Source: Aquimarina sp. U1-2
GTDB taxonomy: Bacteria > Bacteroidota > Bacteroidia > Flavobacteriales > Flavobacteriaceae
Direction: 5' to 3'
Length of the DNA stretch: 64,000 nt
Assembly: GCF_017897595.1 (NCBI RefSeq)
Contig: NZ_JAGKIK010000005.1
Location: 243,731 to 307,730, forward strand
Numbering within the stretch: position 1 is the first letter of the stretch; each line of letters starts with the position of its first letter. The position numbers and the translations under genes are program-made. Of the stretch, positions 8,145 through 18,316 are shown in pieces. Under the pieces are notes generated by a model. That model was not told the DNA's origin. It saw nothing but the letters and a program-made list of their open reading frames with translations, and ran no database searches.

Positions 8145-9716
8145 TTATGCATTTTTCTTGCGTTTTCGATATTGTTTATAGACAATATAGCCTATTACGA
8201 CAATAAGAAAATATTTAAAATAGGATATGGGTTGGCCACTACCACCAACCGCAGTAAACATACGATCCCATCTTATTTTATTAAATAGTCCTTTTGCGTT
8301 TGTATCCCAACTAAACCATATAAAAACAGGTTTACCTACAATATGGTTTGCAGGTACATATCCCCAGGCTCTACTGTCTTCACTATTATGGCGATTATCA
8401 CCCATCATCCAGTAGTAATCTTGTTTAAAGGTATAGCTATCGATAGGTTCACCATTGAGCACTACCTGAGTTCCGTTTACGGATAATGTATTGTCGATAC
8501 CCATTTCAGAACCTTCGTAGACCTCTATAATTCTTCGGTAGAGCGAAAAACTATTGATATCCATAGCTACTGTTTTTCCCGCTTCAGGAATATAAATGGG
8601 GCCAAAATTATCCCGATTCCAGTTTACTTTACCATTATTCGGAAAAATCCCATATTCTCTTTCACCTTTGCTAATAATATTTCTTCTCAAAGTAGCAACA
8701 CTCGGGTGACTTTTAAATCGCGCCGCAGCTTCTTCTGTAATTCCGGCGGCTCTAAATTCAGTCTGACTCGTAAAGCCAAATTCTCCTGGTTTTATTTTGT
8801 AGCGATCATACAAATTTTGCGAATTAAAATTTGTTGCCTTTGGGGTACCCACATACGAAAATTGCAATTGAGCTCTATCTGGTAGGTCGTTCTTTTTACC
8901 GTTTATATATACGTAACCATCGTTTACCGCTAAAGAATCTCCCGGGATACCTACGCAACGTTTTACATAGTTTGACTTTTTATCGATAGGTTTATAGTAA
9001 CCAAGGTTGGATTGATCCCTGAACTTACTCACAGTATCTACCGGCCAACTAAACACCACAATATCATTACGTTCTATATCCTGAAAACCTGGTAACCTGA
9101 AATAGGGATATTGAGGTTTGCTGAAATACGATTTTGTTCTTACTAAAGGAATTGTATCATGAACCATAGGAAATGATACTGCGGTCATTGGTGTTCTGGC
9201 GCCATAATGAAATTTACTTACAAACAGAAAATCACCGACAAGTAACGTTCTTTCTAAAGATCCTGTCGGGATGGTGTAGGGTTGCATAAAATAAGTGTGT
9301 ACAATAGTAGCAGCGACTACAGCAAACAAAATTGAACTAATCCATTCGCCCGTCGCTGTTTTTGGTTTTAATTCTCGATCTTCAATATAAGATACATCTA
9401 ACATATAGTTGACATAAAAAATATAAAATCCCAAAGTCAAAACAACGAGAACTGTATCTTGGGTAGTATTTTTACCAAAACTTCGTATTGTCTCTACCCA
9501 TAGCACAGGTAGCATTATTACATTAATTACCGGAATAAAAAGTAAAATTACCCACCACCAAGGGCGATTAATAATTTTCATTAAAATTACAGCATTATAA
9601 ACTGGGATAGCAGCTTCCCAAGCTTTTCTTCCGGCTTTTACATAAAGCTTCCAGGTTCCAAAAAAATGAATTACTTGTAATACCAGAAAGAAAATAAACC
9701 ATTCTAAAAGTGTCAT
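8145..9716 (-). CDS. lepB: Signal peptidase I
   Basis: Inner-membrane serine protease that removes Sec and Tat signal peptides. At 523 residues it is much longer than E. coli LepB, which is usual in Bacteroidota. Residues 1-110 hold several membrane helices (DUF5684-like), followed by another helix near 127-145. The catalytic motifs follow: IPTGSLERTL with the nucleophile Ser153, YVKRCVGIPGD with the general base Lys252, and GDNRHNSEDSR at 439-449 (box E). A large insertion (about 265-425) separates the Lys box from box E. A last hydrophobic segment near the C-terminus precedes a Lys/Arg tail. Confidence 0.96.
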   Translation of the reverse strand: MTLLEWFIFFLVLQVIHFFGTWKLYVKAGRKAWEAAIPVYNAVILMKIINRPWWWVILLFIPVINVIMLPVLWVETIRSFGKNTTQDTVLVVLTLGFYIFYVNYMLDVSYIEDRELKPKTATGEWISSILFAVVAATIVHTYFMQPYTIPTGSLERTLLVGDFLFVSKFHYGARTPMTAVSFPMVHDTIPLVRTKSYFSKPQYPYFRLPGFQDIERNDIVVFSWPVDTVSKFRDQSNLGYYKPIDKKSNYVKRCVGIPGDSLAVNDGYVYINGKKNDLPDRAQLQFSYVGTPKATNFNSQNLYDRYKIKPGEFGFTSQTEFRAAGITEEAAARFKSHPSVATLRRNIISKGEREYGIFPNNGKVNWNRDNFGPIYIPEAGKTVAMDINSFSLYRRIIEVYEGSEMGIDNTLSVNGTQVVLNGEPIDSYTFKQDYYWMMGDNRHNSEDSRAWGYVPANHIVGKPVFIWFSWDTNAKGLFNKIRWDRMFTAVGGSGQPISYFKYFLIVVIGYIVYKQYRKRKKNA

Positions 9717-9768
9717 CCTTAATATATTTTGTAGTATATGTATTTCTAATGTGTAAAATGTTACATTT

Positions 9769-10467
9769 TTATAGTCCTAGAACGTCTTTCATACCAAAAA
9801 CCCCCTTTTTGTCGATTAACCATTCTGCAGCTACGACAGCTCCTAACGCAAAGCCATTTCTATTATGAGCAGTATGTTTAATCTCTATATCGTCTACTTC
9901 TGAAGAGTACGTAACGGTATGAGTGCCTGGTATGTTATCAATTCTCTTTGCCGCAATCGGAATGATATCTACATCACCGGTATCTAATGACCAACCTTTT
10001 TTTTGACTATGATCAATTATTCCCTCTGCTAATGTTATCGCCGTGCCACTGGGAGCATCAAGCTTTTGGGTATGATGAATTTCCTCCATTGCGATAGTAT
10101 AACCATCAATGTGTTGCATCATTTTAGCTAATTTACGGTTTAACTCAAAAAACAAATTAACGCCTAAGCTGTAATTGGATGCGTATATGAAAGAACCATT
10201 TTTTTCTTCACATAAATTAACTATAGTTTGGTATTGATCCAGCCATCCTGTAGTTCCGGATACGATAGGTACATTTGCATGAAAACAATTTGATATATTC
10301 TGTACTGCAGCAGATGGGATACTAAAATCTATAGCTACTTGGGCTTGTGAAAGATCATAAGATGCGTCATCTCGATCTACCTTTACTACAATAGTATGTC
10401 CTCTGTCTATGGCAATCTTTTCAATAGTTTTACCCATTTTACCATATCCTAATAATGCAATTTTCAT
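9769..10467 (-). CDS. dapB: 4-hydroxy-tetrahydrodipicolinate reductase
   Basis: NAD(P)H-dependent reductase of the diaminopimelate/lysine pathway, supplying DAP for peptidoglycan. The 232 residues start with the dinucleotide motif GYGKMGKTI and contain DFSIPSA, SGTTGW, EEIHHTQKLDAPSGTA (catalytic HH and the substrate-binding Lys) and NRNGFALGAVVAAEWL. It is at the short end of the family, as in other Bacteroidota. It lies between the DUF5683 gene and lepB on the same strand, with gaps of about 36 and 52 bases, in a conserved flavobacterial cluster. Confidence 0.97.
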   Translation of the reverse strand: MKIALLGYGKMGKTIEKIAIDRGHTIVVKVDRDDASYDLSQAQVAIDFSIPSAAVQNISNCFHANVPIVSGTTGWLDQYQTIVNLCEEKNGSFIYASNYSLGVNLFFELNRKLAKMMQHIDGYTIAMEEIHHTQKLDAPSGTAITLAEGIIDHSQKKGWSLDTGDVDIIPIAAKRIDNIPGTHTVTYSSEVDDIEIKHTAHNRNGFALGAVVAAEWLIDKKGVFGMKDVLGL

Positions 10468-10503
10468 GAGATGACCGTTCGTTTTAATTAGATGAATTCG
10501 CTT

Positions 10504-11115
10504 TTAAAAACTATAGTTGAATGAGACTCCGTAATTGAGTCCTGGATTAAAATTATCTAGATTAACTTTAGGTTTAAAAGAAAGATCTTCAGTAATGTTA
10601 TATTGTTGTAAATGCGCAGTAACGTTGGCATCTACTATGTTTAGCAAATATGCCGCAGCGGTGAGTAACAAGGACAATTCTTGATCACGCCTAAAACGAT
10701 CTTGAAGATCAATGAGTTGGTCATCTGTAAATTGCGGAAATTCATCATCATCAAATCCAGATAATCGTCGTTTATAAGCATCTCTTAGGTCGTTATATCT
10801 GCTATTATTTTGAAGGTAAAAATACACACCCGCTCCTATGGCCGCATACACCAGGGGTACTTTCCAGTATTTTTTTGTATACACCTGCCCTAAACCAGGA
10901 AGTACAGCCGAATAAAATGCTGCTCTGGCAGGAGCTAAGGGTTCGTAAGGTCGTATTTTTTTTTCTCTCTTCCTCTTTTTTTTTGCGACAGCTACCTCTT
11001 CTGTAGTAACCTTTAATTCCTCATTTTCCGGTAATTCTTCATTTTCTTGAGAAAAAATACTTTGAGTAGAAAAAAGTAGTAAAAAAATTATAATATACGA
11101 ACACTTAATCTTCAC
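10504..11115 (-). CDS. DUF5683 domain membrane protein
   Basis: A 203-residue protein with a signal peptide (cleavage after about residue 22, IFSQ), a Lys/Arg-rich segment, and then the DUF5683 signature PARAAFYSAVLPGLGQVYTKKYW followed by one or two membrane segments, where the PGLGQ pattern resembles TM2-type small membrane domains. The gene overlaps the 3' end of parB by 11 bases, so it is translationally coupled to the partition genes. Function unknown; the conserved position suggests a cell-envelope or cell-cycle link, which is inference only. Confidence 0.85.
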   Translation of the reverse strand: MKIKCSYIIIFLLLFSTQSIFSQENEELPENEELKVTTEEVAVAKKKRKREKKIRPYEPLAPARAAFYSAVLPGLGQVYTKKYWKVPLVYAAIGAGVYFYLQNNSRYNDLRDAYKRRLSGFDDDEFPQFTDDQLIDLQDRFRRDQELSLLLTAAAYLLNIVDANVTAHLQQYNITEDLSFKPKVNLDNFNPGLNYGVSFNYSF

Positions 11116-12019
11116 TATTGATAAGTTTCTTTAAACGGTTAAAATCTTCTTCTGAAGAAAACGGAATAATCAACTTGCCACTTCCTTTAGCAGAAACTTT
11201 CACATCAATTTTTGCGCCAAAGTATTCTGAAAAATCTTTAATCCCTTTAGCAATGTGATTGGGTAATGCGCCAGATGTTGAGGCGGCAGAATTTCCTTTT
11301 CCTTTTTCTGAAGTATCGTTGAGCGATCTTACCAAATTTTCTGTATCACGAACCGATAGTGATTTGCCAATAATTTTCTCATAAATATCCAACTGTTTTT
11401 GTTGATCGTCTATATTGATCAATGCACGGCCGTGACCCATCGATATAAATCCATCACGCATGCCCGTTTGTACAATGGGATCTAGTTTTAATAACCTTAA
11501 ATAGTTTGCTATAGTAGATCTTTTTTTACCGACTCTATCACTTAGTTGTTCTTGGGTAAGGCTTATTTCGTCGATAAGTCTCTGATAAGATAAAGCAATT
11601 TCTATAGGATCGAGATCCTGGCGTTGAATATTTTCTACAAGCGCCATCGTAAGTGATTCCTGATCGTTAGCAATACGAATATAAGCAGGAATCGTTTTTA
11701 AACTGGCTAACTTTGAAGCTCGATACCGGCGTTCACCACTAACAAGCTGAAACGTATTAAAATCAAGTTTACGTACGGTGATAGGTTGTATGACACCTAC
11801 TTCTTTTATAGAGGTTGCGAGTTCTTTTAAGGTCTCATCATTAAAACTCGTACGGGGCTGAAAAGGATTTACCTCAATACTATCCAGCTCCAATTCTATA
11901 ATGTTACCTACAACTTTATCAGCATTTTTATCATCGACCGATTTGATATCGTTATCGGGATCTTTAAGTAATGCCGATAGCCCTCTACCCAGTGCTTGTT
12001 TTTTTGTTGCCTTCGCCAT
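11105..12019 (-). CDS. parB: Chromosome partition protein ParB
   Basis: CTP-dependent DNA clamp that loads at parS and works with ParA in chromosome segregation. The 304 residues begin with KKQALGRGLSALL, typical of chromosomal ParB, then the NPFQPR box, the GERRYRASKLA CTP-binding segment, ALVENIQRQDLDPIEIA and the central helix-turn-helix (SDRVGKKRSTIANYLRLL), with a C-terminal dimerisation region. It starts 6 bases after parA. I searched by eye for a parS-like GTTnCACGTGnAAC palindrome near the genes and did not see one. Confidence 0.97.
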   Translation of the reverse strand: MAKATKKQALGRGLSALLKDPDNDIKSVDDKNADKVVGNIIELELDSIEVNPFQPRTSFNDETLKELATSIKEVGVIQPITVRKLDFNTFQLVSGERRYRASKLASLKTIPAYIRIANDQESLTMALVENIQRQDLDPIEIALSYQRLIDEISLTQEQLSDRVGKKRSTIANYLRLLKLDPIVQTGMRDGFISMGHGRALINIDDQQKQLDIYEKIIGKSLSVRDTENLVRSLNDTSEKGKGNSAASTSGALPNHIAKGIKDFSEYFGAKIDVKVSAKGSGKLIIPFSSEEDFNRLKKLINSED

Positions 12020-12025
12020 GAATCC

Positions 12026-12790
12026 TTAGCTGTTTTTCTTAATTATTTCGTGAGCCAAACTTAAGTAATTACTAGCTCCTTTACTAGCAGCATCGTAATT
12101 TATTATACTTTCACCATAACTAGGTGCTTCACTTAAACGTATGTTTCTTTGAATGATTGTTTTAAATACCATCTCGTTAAAGTGTTTTTGCACTTCTTCG
12201 ACTACCTGGTTCGACAGTCTTAATCTGGAGTCATACATAGTAAGTAATAAGCCCTCTATATCTAAAGTTTGGTTATGTACTTTTTGTACACTTTTTATAG
12301 TATTTAGAAGTTTTCCTAACCCCTCTAGAGCGAAATATTCACATTGAATAGGAATCATAACTGAATCTGCTGCCGTGAGCGCGTTTAAGGTGAGCAAACC
12401 TAACGAAGGTGCACAATCGATCAGGATGTAATCATATTTTGATCGAAGACTCCGAATTGCTTTTTTTAGCATATACTCTCGCTCGTCTTTATCTACCAAT
12501 TCTATTTCTATGGCCACCAAATCAATATGAGCTGGTATAATATGTACGTTTGGCGAACTGGTTTCAATAATGGCATCTTCGGGTTGTAACGTATGCTCTA
12601 GAATCTGATATGTTCCTTTTTCTATAGACTCTACATCGAGACCTAATCCAGAAGTTGCATTAGCTTGCGGATCTGCGTCGATAAGTAATACACTTTTCTC
12701 TAAGACACCTAGAGAGGCTGCTAAATTTACTGAGGTTGTTGTTTTTCCAACACCACCTTTTTGATTGGCAATCGCTATTATTTTACCCAT
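12026..12790 (-). CDS. parA: Chromosome partition ATPase ParA (Soj-like)
   Basis: Deviant Walker ATPase that forms DNA-bound gradients driving ParB-parS movement. The 254 residues show KGGVGKTTTSVNLAASL (deviant Walker A, residues 10-26), DADPQANAT (Walker A'), and DCAPSLGLLTLNAL (Walker B), plus QCEYFALEGL. The short N-terminus without a helix-turn-helix identifies the chromosomal Soj type and not a plasmid P1 type. It is the first gene of the parA-parB-DUF5683-dapB-lepB-WbqC run. Confidence 0.97.
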   Translation of the reverse strand: MGKIIAIANQKGGVGKTTTSVNLAASLGVLEKSVLLIDADPQANATSGLGLDVESIEKGTYQILEHTLQPEDAIIETSSPNVHIIPAHIDLVAIEIELVDKDEREYMLKKAIRSLRSKYDYILIDCAPSLGLLTLNALTAADSVMIPIQCEYFALEGLGKLLNTIKSVQKVHNQTLDIEGLLLTMYDSRLRLSNQVVEEVQKHFNEMVFKTIIQRNIRLSEAPSYGESIINYDAASKGASNYLSLAHEIIKKNS

Positions 12791-12869
12791 AGGGGAAGAT
12801 TTGGATTAAGAAAGTAAAAATACAATTTATTATATATTTTAAAAACGAAAAATGTTAACACCATAGTAT

Positions 12870-12902
12870 AAAAAAGACCATTTCCTTGTAAGAATGGTCT
12901 TA
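12870..12902 (-). terminator. Rho-independent terminator of the SDR gene
   Basis: A 9-bp perfect stem (12874-12882 with 12893-12901, AAGACCATT/AATGGTCTT) with a 10-base loop. On the minus strand it is followed by a T run, and it lies 28 bases beyond the SDR stop codon. It separates the SDR gene from the parA promoter. Confidence 0.75.
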
Positions 12903-12929
12903 TATAGTTTTGAGATTGTTAATAAATAG

Positions 12930-13811
12930 CTATTTATTCTTTTTTGCTCTGATCATAGCTTCTAATTGATCCCACATTTCTTCAGGTATTTGTTCTAACA
13001 TGTTAAATTGCCCCGCACCTTTAAGCCATTCACCGCCGTCTAAGGTGACTACCTCTCCATTAACATAAGCAGAAAAATCGGATACTAGATAAGCTGCAAG
13101 ATTGGCAAGTTCTTGATGATCGCCTACACGACCCAGAGGCACTTGTTTTTTCATATCGATCTTATCTTTAAGGTCTCCAGGAAGCAATCGATCCCATGCT
13201 CCTTTGGTAGGAAAAGGCCCAGGGGCAATGGCATTAAATCGCATTCCGTATTTTGCCCATTCTACAGCAAGGGATCGGGTCATGGCTAGTACACCAGCTT
13301 TTGCAGTAGCGCTAGGGACTACATATGCAGAACCAGTCCAGGCATACGTGGTTACTATATTAAGTACAGCTGTATTTGTATACTTAGTAGCTATCCAATG
13401 CTTACCAAAAGCTAATGTACAATTTTTTGTTCCCTTTAATACAATATCAATAATAATGTCAAAAGCACGATGAGACAAGCGTTCTGTAGGGGAAATGAAG
13501 TTTCCTGCAGCGTTGTTTAAAAGAATATCAACAGTTCCAAATTCTTCTAAAACTTTATCTTTCATTGATTCAACTTGATCAAATTCTCTCACATCACATT
13601 GTACCGGTAAGCAAGTCCCTCCGGTTTCATCTTCTAGTTCTTTAGCTGTATTTTGTAGTTTTTCTAGATTACGTGACGTTATTGCTACTTTAGCCCCGAG
13701 CTCTAAAAAATATTTGGTCATAGATTTTCCTAGTCCGCTACCACCCCCGGTAACTACTATATTTTTTCCTTTTAATGCATCATCACGAAGCATTTTGTTT
13801 TTATAATTCAT
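12930..13811 (-). CDS. SDR oxidoreductase, 2,4-dienoyl-CoA reductase-like
   Basis: A 293-residue short-chain dehydrogenase. The Rossmann motif GGGSGLGK (about 22-29) and NNAAGN are typical. The active-site region SAYVVPSATAKAG followed by KYGMRFNAIAPGPFPTKGA closely matches the mitochondrial/peroxisomal 2,4-dienoyl-CoA reductase group, in which the ordinary YxxxK pair is rearranged and the Lys lies in SAxAKAG. The likely role is NADPH-dependent reduction of dienoyl-CoA during beta-oxidation of unsaturated fatty acids. It is monocistronic, with a terminator downstream and a long intergenic region upstream. Confidence 0.85.
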   Translation of the reverse strand: MNYKNKMLRDDALKGKNIVVTGGGSGLGKSMTKYFLELGAKVAITSRNLEKLQNTAKELEDETGGTCLPVQCDVREFDQVESMKDKVLEEFGTVDILLNNAAGNFISPTERLSHRAFDIIIDIVLKGTKNCTLAFGKHWIATKYTNTAVLNIVTTYAWTGSAYVVPSATAKAGVLAMTRSLAVEWAKYGMRFNAIAPGPFPTKGAWDRLLPGDLKDKIDMKKQVPLGRVGDHQELANLAAYLVSDFSAYVNGEVVTLDGGEWLKGAGQFNMLEQIPEEMWDQLEAMIRAKKNK

Positions 13812-14298
13812 AAAAAAAGCGATTGTATTATTTGGTGAAATTTACGATTTAAACTTAAAAAAGCTATGCATGCATAGTAGTTTTATTAAAAATTTTATAA
13901 ATATCCGTAATTTAACCTAAACGGTTTGTGTCAAGCTGAATACTGAAACGAGTTCAGCACAGGCTTGTTTCAGCTTCTCATTTCAATTTACTGAAAATAA
14001 GCTTCATGAGATCCTGAAATGAATTCAGGATGACTTCTTAGTTAAATTTTAGGTATAATAACGGACAAGCAATAAAATTTTCAATATATAGCTAAAATAC
14101 TACTAATATATGTATTGAATGTACTGCAAAACTGAAAATAAACTAAAATGCTGTGTCGTAAGAGTTTAAACCAATTCAAAGCTGAATTCATAAAAACTGT
14201 TAATTAACATTTTGATATCATTTTACTGAAAAGATCTTCAGTAAATTAGGTTCAATTCAAATTACTCACATTTAATTCACACTCTTAAAATTGTTGAA
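13812..14298. other. Intergenic region with REP-like palindromes
   Basis: A 487-base region with no plausible gene. It contains two short palindromic hairpins of the type scattered in flavobacterial intergenic DNA: GCTGAA...TTCAGC (13935-13940 and 13953-13958) and ATCCTGAA...TTCAGGAT (14011-14018 and 14024-14031). The promoters of the divergent SDR and receptor-plug genes must lie here, but I did not find a convincing -7/-33 pair. Confidence 0.6.
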
Positions 14299-16065
14299 AT
14301 GAGCGCACAAAAACTTTCTTCATTCATTATACTTGTTGCTGTAGTAATGTTAACCAATTTATGTACTGTATATGGTCAATCTTCAGTAAAAAAAGAAATA
14401 GTAGGTTATGTAACTCATAACAATTACCCTCTAGCCAATGTAAACGTTTCAGTAAAGTATGGCGATAGAAAAACCATTACTGATAGTATGGGACAATATG
14501 TAATTCGTGCATCTGAAAGAGAATATTTACTATATACTCATATAGGTATGCAACCCATAGAAGTTATGGTTGAAGATGTTACTGATTTTTTGAATATAAA
14601 GATGAGAAAGGCAGACAACCAACTTGATGAAGTACTCGTCAATAATACTAAAAAACGTAACTCAATAAGTTTAAATAACAAAGAAAGGTTTAAAGTAACG
14701 ACAGCATATGGAGAATTAAATAAACGTAGCTTGTCAAATGCATATCAAATCATAGAACAGAAAGACTTGTGGCTTGGATCTACAAATATAATGGACGCAC
14801 TTCGAAATCAATTAATTGGTAGCAGAATTATCTTAGATAAGACAACTCAGCTGCCAATAGGTCTTCAAATACGACCACCAACTTCAAATAATGTTACTAT
14901 GGCTCTCTGGGATATTGATGGAATGATATTTTCAAAAGATCCACCACATGTCGATCTGGTAGATATAGATTATGTTGCTATACTGAGATCTATAGCGGCA
15001 ACCACTTTATATGGTATGCGTGGTGCCGGGGGTGTGATTGTCGTTCGTACGAAAGGCAACTCAAGAGCTAATGCAAGAAAACAACTACTTTCTGTCGCGG
15101 ATCAAAAAAAATATGAAAATGATGCACTACCGTTCAGAAATTCATATGTAAACACTGAACATGTAAAGAAGTTGATGAATGTACCAAAGAAAGAATTATA
15201 CAAGACTTATCAAAAAATGGAAAGCTTGACTTCTAAAAATCCACCTAGTTTCTACTTAGATGTTGCAAATTACTTCAAACAAGAGCAAAAGAATATAAAA
15301 TTGGCTCTTAGTGTTCTAGAAGATTTGAAAGTAGTATATCATGAACACCCAGAAGCATTGAAATCTTTGGCATATACCTACGAGCAGTTTGGCGAATGGG
15401 AAAAAGCAATAGATATTTATTATAGAGTAGCTTATCTACGTGCTTCCTATTCTCAATCTTTTAGAGATTTGGCCAATGCATATGTTAAAAATAAACAATA
15501 TGAAGAAGGCTGGGACATGTACCTTCGCTATTTACAAAGAGGTAATCAATTAAAAGAAAAGGGTATCGAACAAATCGTGTATAATGAAATGCAATTTGTT
15601 TACTCACAAAAGAAAGCTTTAGCAAAAATAAAAGAGAAATTCATACCTAAAAGTAAAAAAGAAGATAAAGAAAGTGACATACGAGTTGTATTTGAATGGA
15701 ACACTACCGAGGCCGAATTTGCACTCGAATTTGTAGATCCCGATTTGAACGCTTTTACTTATGAAAATTCACTAGCCAAAAACAGTGAGCGTATTGCAGA
15801 TCAAAAAGAGAAGGGGTACTCTTCAGAAGAGTTTTTTATTCATGATATGAAAAACGGGAATTGGCTTGTTAATTTAACCTATTTGGGGAACAAAAAATAT
15901 CAACCTACCTATTTAAAAGCGACTGTTTATAAAAATTGGGGTAGAGATAATCAAACACAAGAAGTGAAGGTTTTCAAACTATCAGATATCGGGAATAAAA
16001 TGCAGTTGTATGCGTTTAATTCTTCTTTATCGTCAGCTTTATCCTATACTAATCAGAGATTTTAG
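14299..16065 (+). CDS. Receptor-plug / TPR hybrid protein without a beta-barrel
   Basis: A 588-residue secreted protein with a mosaic architecture. The signal peptide ends near residue 27 (TVYGQ). Next is a carboxypeptidase-like regulatory domain (about 30-105, GYVTHNNYPLANVNVSV), then a segment related to the plug of TonB-dependent receptors (about 135-255, ending TLYGMRGAGGVIVVRTKG). A TPR-like helical region (about 300-430) and a C-terminal beta domain follow. There is no 22-strand barrel, so it cannot be a transporter on its own. Similar plug-only proteins occur in Flavobacteriia; they may be envelope assembly or signalling proteins. Role unknown. Confidence 0.75.
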   Translation: MSAQKLSSFIILVAVVMLTNLCTVYGQSSVKKEIVGYVTHNNYPLANVNVSVKYGDRKTITDSMGQYVIRASEREYLLYTHIGMQPIEVMVEDVTDFLNIKMRKADNQLDEVLVNNTKKRNSISLNNKERFKVTTAYGELNKRSLSNAYQIIEQKDLWLGSTNIMDALRNQLIGSRIILDKTTQLPIGLQIRPPTSNNVTMALWDIDGMIFSKDPPHVDLVDIDYVAILRSIAATTLYGMRGAGGVIVVRTKGNSRANARKQLLSVADQKKYENDALPFRNSYVNTEHVKKLMNVPKKELYKTYQKMESLTSKNPPSFYLDVANYFKQEQKNIKLALSVLEDLKVVYHEHPEALKSLAYTYEQFGEWEKAIDIYYRVAYLRASYSQSFRDLANAYVKNKQYEEGWDMYLRYLQRGNQLKEKGIEQIVYNEMQFVYSQKKALAKIKEKFIPKSKKEDKESDIRVVFEWNTTEAEFALEFVDPDLNAFTYENSLAKNSERIADQKEKGYSSEEFFIHDMKNGNWLVNLTYLGNKKYQPTYLKATVYKNWGRDNQTQEVKVFKLSDIGNKMQLYAFNSSLSSALSYTNQRF

Positions 16066-16095
16066 AGTACTATATACTATACGTCGATAAAAATT

Positions 16096-18222
16096 TTAAA
16101 ATGTTGAGATTAAAATTTCTAGAATAGTTATTGCAGCGTCGCTAATTTTGGTTCCTGGACCAAATACTGCAACTGCTCCGGCTTCGAACAAATAGTCATA
16201 GTCATCAGGTGGAATAACTCCGCCTACAATAACCATGATATCCTCACGACCATACTTTTTGAGTTCTTCTATTATTTGAGGAACCAATGTTTTATGACCT
16301 CCTGCCAGTGAAGACACCCCAACGATGTGTACGTCATTTTCTACGGCCTGTTTTGAAGCCTCTTTTGGCGTTTGAAATAGCGGACCTATATCTACATCAA
16401 AACCTACATCTGCATAGCTTGTTGCTACCACTTTGGCGCCACGATCATGACCATCTTGACCTATTTTTGCGATCATTATTCTTGGTCTACGTCCTTCTAA
16501 TGCCGCAAATTGATTAGCCAGCTCTCTGGCTCTATTAAATGATTCGTCGTTTTTTATTTCTTTTGCATACACTCCAGTAAAAGTTTTAATTTGAGCCTTA
16601 TACCTTCCAAATGGTTTTTCTAACGCTTCACTTATTTCTCCTAATGTTGCTCTTAACCTTGCGGCTTCTACCGATAATGCTAATAAGTTTTGATCATTAT
16701 TCGCAGCTGCTTTGGTTAAATTTTCTAAAGCTAATTGCACAGCATTGGTATCTCTATTTGCTTTTATTCTTTTTAAACTTTCAATTTGTTGCGAACGAAC
16801 AGCTTGATTATCGACTTTTAGTGTGCTGATAGGATCTTCTTCTTCTAACTTAAATTTATTAACACCAATAATGATATCTTGTTCGCTATCTATTCTCGCC
16901 TGTTTGCGAGCTGCCGCTTCTTCAATCCTCATTTTTGGAATACCTGCCTCAATAGCCTTTGTCATTCCGCCTAACTCTTCAACTTCTTGTAACAGTTTCC
17001 AGGCCTTTTGGGCAATTTCATGAGTAAGCGATTCGATGTAGTAGCTACCTGCCCACGGATCTACGGTACGCGTAATGTTGGTTTCTTTCTGAAGATAAAT
17101 TTGAGTATTTCTCGCAATTCGGGCCGAAAAATCTGTTGGTAATGCTATAGCTTCATCCAGCGCATTGGTATGTAGACTTTGAGTACCTCCAAAAGCTGCG
17201 GCACTGGCTTCGATACATGTTCTTGCCACATTATTAAAAGGATCTTGTGCAGTTAAACTCCATCCGCTGGTTTGGCAGTGCGTTCGCAGCATCAAAGATT
17301 TTTGGTTCTTAGGGTTAAATTGTTGTATTAATTTTGCCCAAAGCATTCTGGCCGCCCTCATTTTTGCTATTTCTATAAAATGATTCATTCCAATTGCCCA
17401 GAAAAACGATAGGCGAGGGGCAAAAGAATCTACATCTAATCCTGCTTCTATTCCTTTCTTTACATATTCTAATCCATCGGCAAGCGTATATGCCAATTCG
17501 ATATCACATGTAGCGCCCGCTTCTTGCATATGATATCCAGAAATACTAATAGGGTTAAATTTTGGCATGTACTTAGAACAATATTTAAAAATATCACTAA
17601 TGATACGCATAGATGGTGTAGGTGGGTAGATATATGTATTGCGTACCATAAATTCTTTCAGAATATCATTCTGTATGGTTCCAGAAAGCAACGTTTTATC
17701 TACACCCTGTTCTTCTGCGGCAACAATATAAAAAGCCATGATAGGTAGAACTGCACCATTCATCGTCATAGAAACCGACATGCTATCTAGTGGAATTTGA
17801 TCGAAAAGTACTTTCATATCTTCTACAGTATCGATAGCCACTCCGGCCATACCTACATCTCCGAAAACGCGTTCGTGATCACTATCATACCCTCTGTGTG
17901 TAGCGAGATCAAAGGCCACCGAAAGCCCTTTTTGCCCTGCAGCAAGATTTCTTCGATAAAAAGCATTACTTTCTTCTGCTGTTGAAAAACCGGCATACTG
18001 CCTAATGGTCCAGGGTCTTCGAACATACATAGTGGTATACGGGCCTCTTAGATATGGAGGTTTGCCTGCAGAAAAATTGAGATGTTTTAAGGTATCAGTA
18101 TCATTCTTGGTATAGTAAGGTTTTATTGTAATTCCTTCAGAAGTAGGGAAAACCGAATCTGATAAGGTATTGTGAATTTTCGATTTATTTAATTCTAAAT
18201 GCTGTACATCTTTTCGACTCAT
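16096..18222 (-). CDS. mutB: Methylmalonyl-CoA mutase, large (B12-binding) subunit
   Basis: Adenosylcobalamin enzyme interconverting succinyl-CoA and (R)-methylmalonyl-CoA, linking propionate metabolism to the TCA cycle. The 708 residues carry the TIM-barrel substrate domain ([34 protein letters not shown]) and the C-terminal cobalamin domain with the DxHxxG motif DGHDRG at 590-595 (His592 as lower axial ligand), then GGHKTLVPQ and GGVIPPDD. This is the usual length for the catalytic subunit. It lies downstream of the small subunit gene on the same strand with one small unrelated gene between. Confidence 0.97.
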   Translation of the reverse strand: MSRKDVQHLELNKSKIHNTLSDSVFPTSEGITIKPYYTKNDTDTLKHLNFSAGKPPYLRGPYTTMYVRRPWTIRQYAGFSTAEESNAFYRRNLAAGQKGLSVAFDLATHRGYDSDHERVFGDVGMAGVAIDTVEDMKVLFDQIPLDSMSVSMTMNGAVLPIMAFYIVAAEEQGVDKTLLSGTIQNDILKEFMVRNTYIYPPTPSMRIISDIFKYCSKYMPKFNPISISGYHMQEAGATCDIELAYTLADGLEYVKKGIEAGLDVDSFAPRLSFFWAIGMNHFIEIAKMRAARMLWAKLIQQFNPKNQKSLMLRTHCQTSGWSLTAQDPFNNVARTCIEASAAAFGGTQSLHTNALDEAIALPTDFSARIARNTQIYLQKETNITRTVDPWAGSYYIESLTHEIAQKAWKLLQEVEELGGMTKAIEAGIPKMRIEEAAARKQARIDSEQDIIIGVNKFKLEEEDPISTLKVDNQAVRSQQIESLKRIKANRDTNAVQLALENLTKAAANNDQNLLALSVEAARLRATLGEISEALEKPFGRYKAQIKTFTGVYAKEIKNDESFNRARELANQFAALEGRRPRIMIAKIGQDGHDRGAKVVATSYADVGFDVDIGPLFQTPKEASKQAVENDVHIVGVSSLAGGHKTLVPQIIEELKKYGREDIMVIVGGVIPPDDYDYLFEAGAVAVFGPGTKISDAAITILEILISTF

Positions 18223-18316
18223 CAGTTCCTATTACATTTTTAATGATAAAATTGATAGCGTTGTAAAATTAAGCTTTTAGAGCGATTTTATACCACTTCC
18301 ACTTTAAAATTACTCA

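Noticed and set aside
12791..12929. A parS site near parAB.
   Set aside because: No GTTnCACGTGnAAC-like palindrome was found by eye here or elsewhere in the window.
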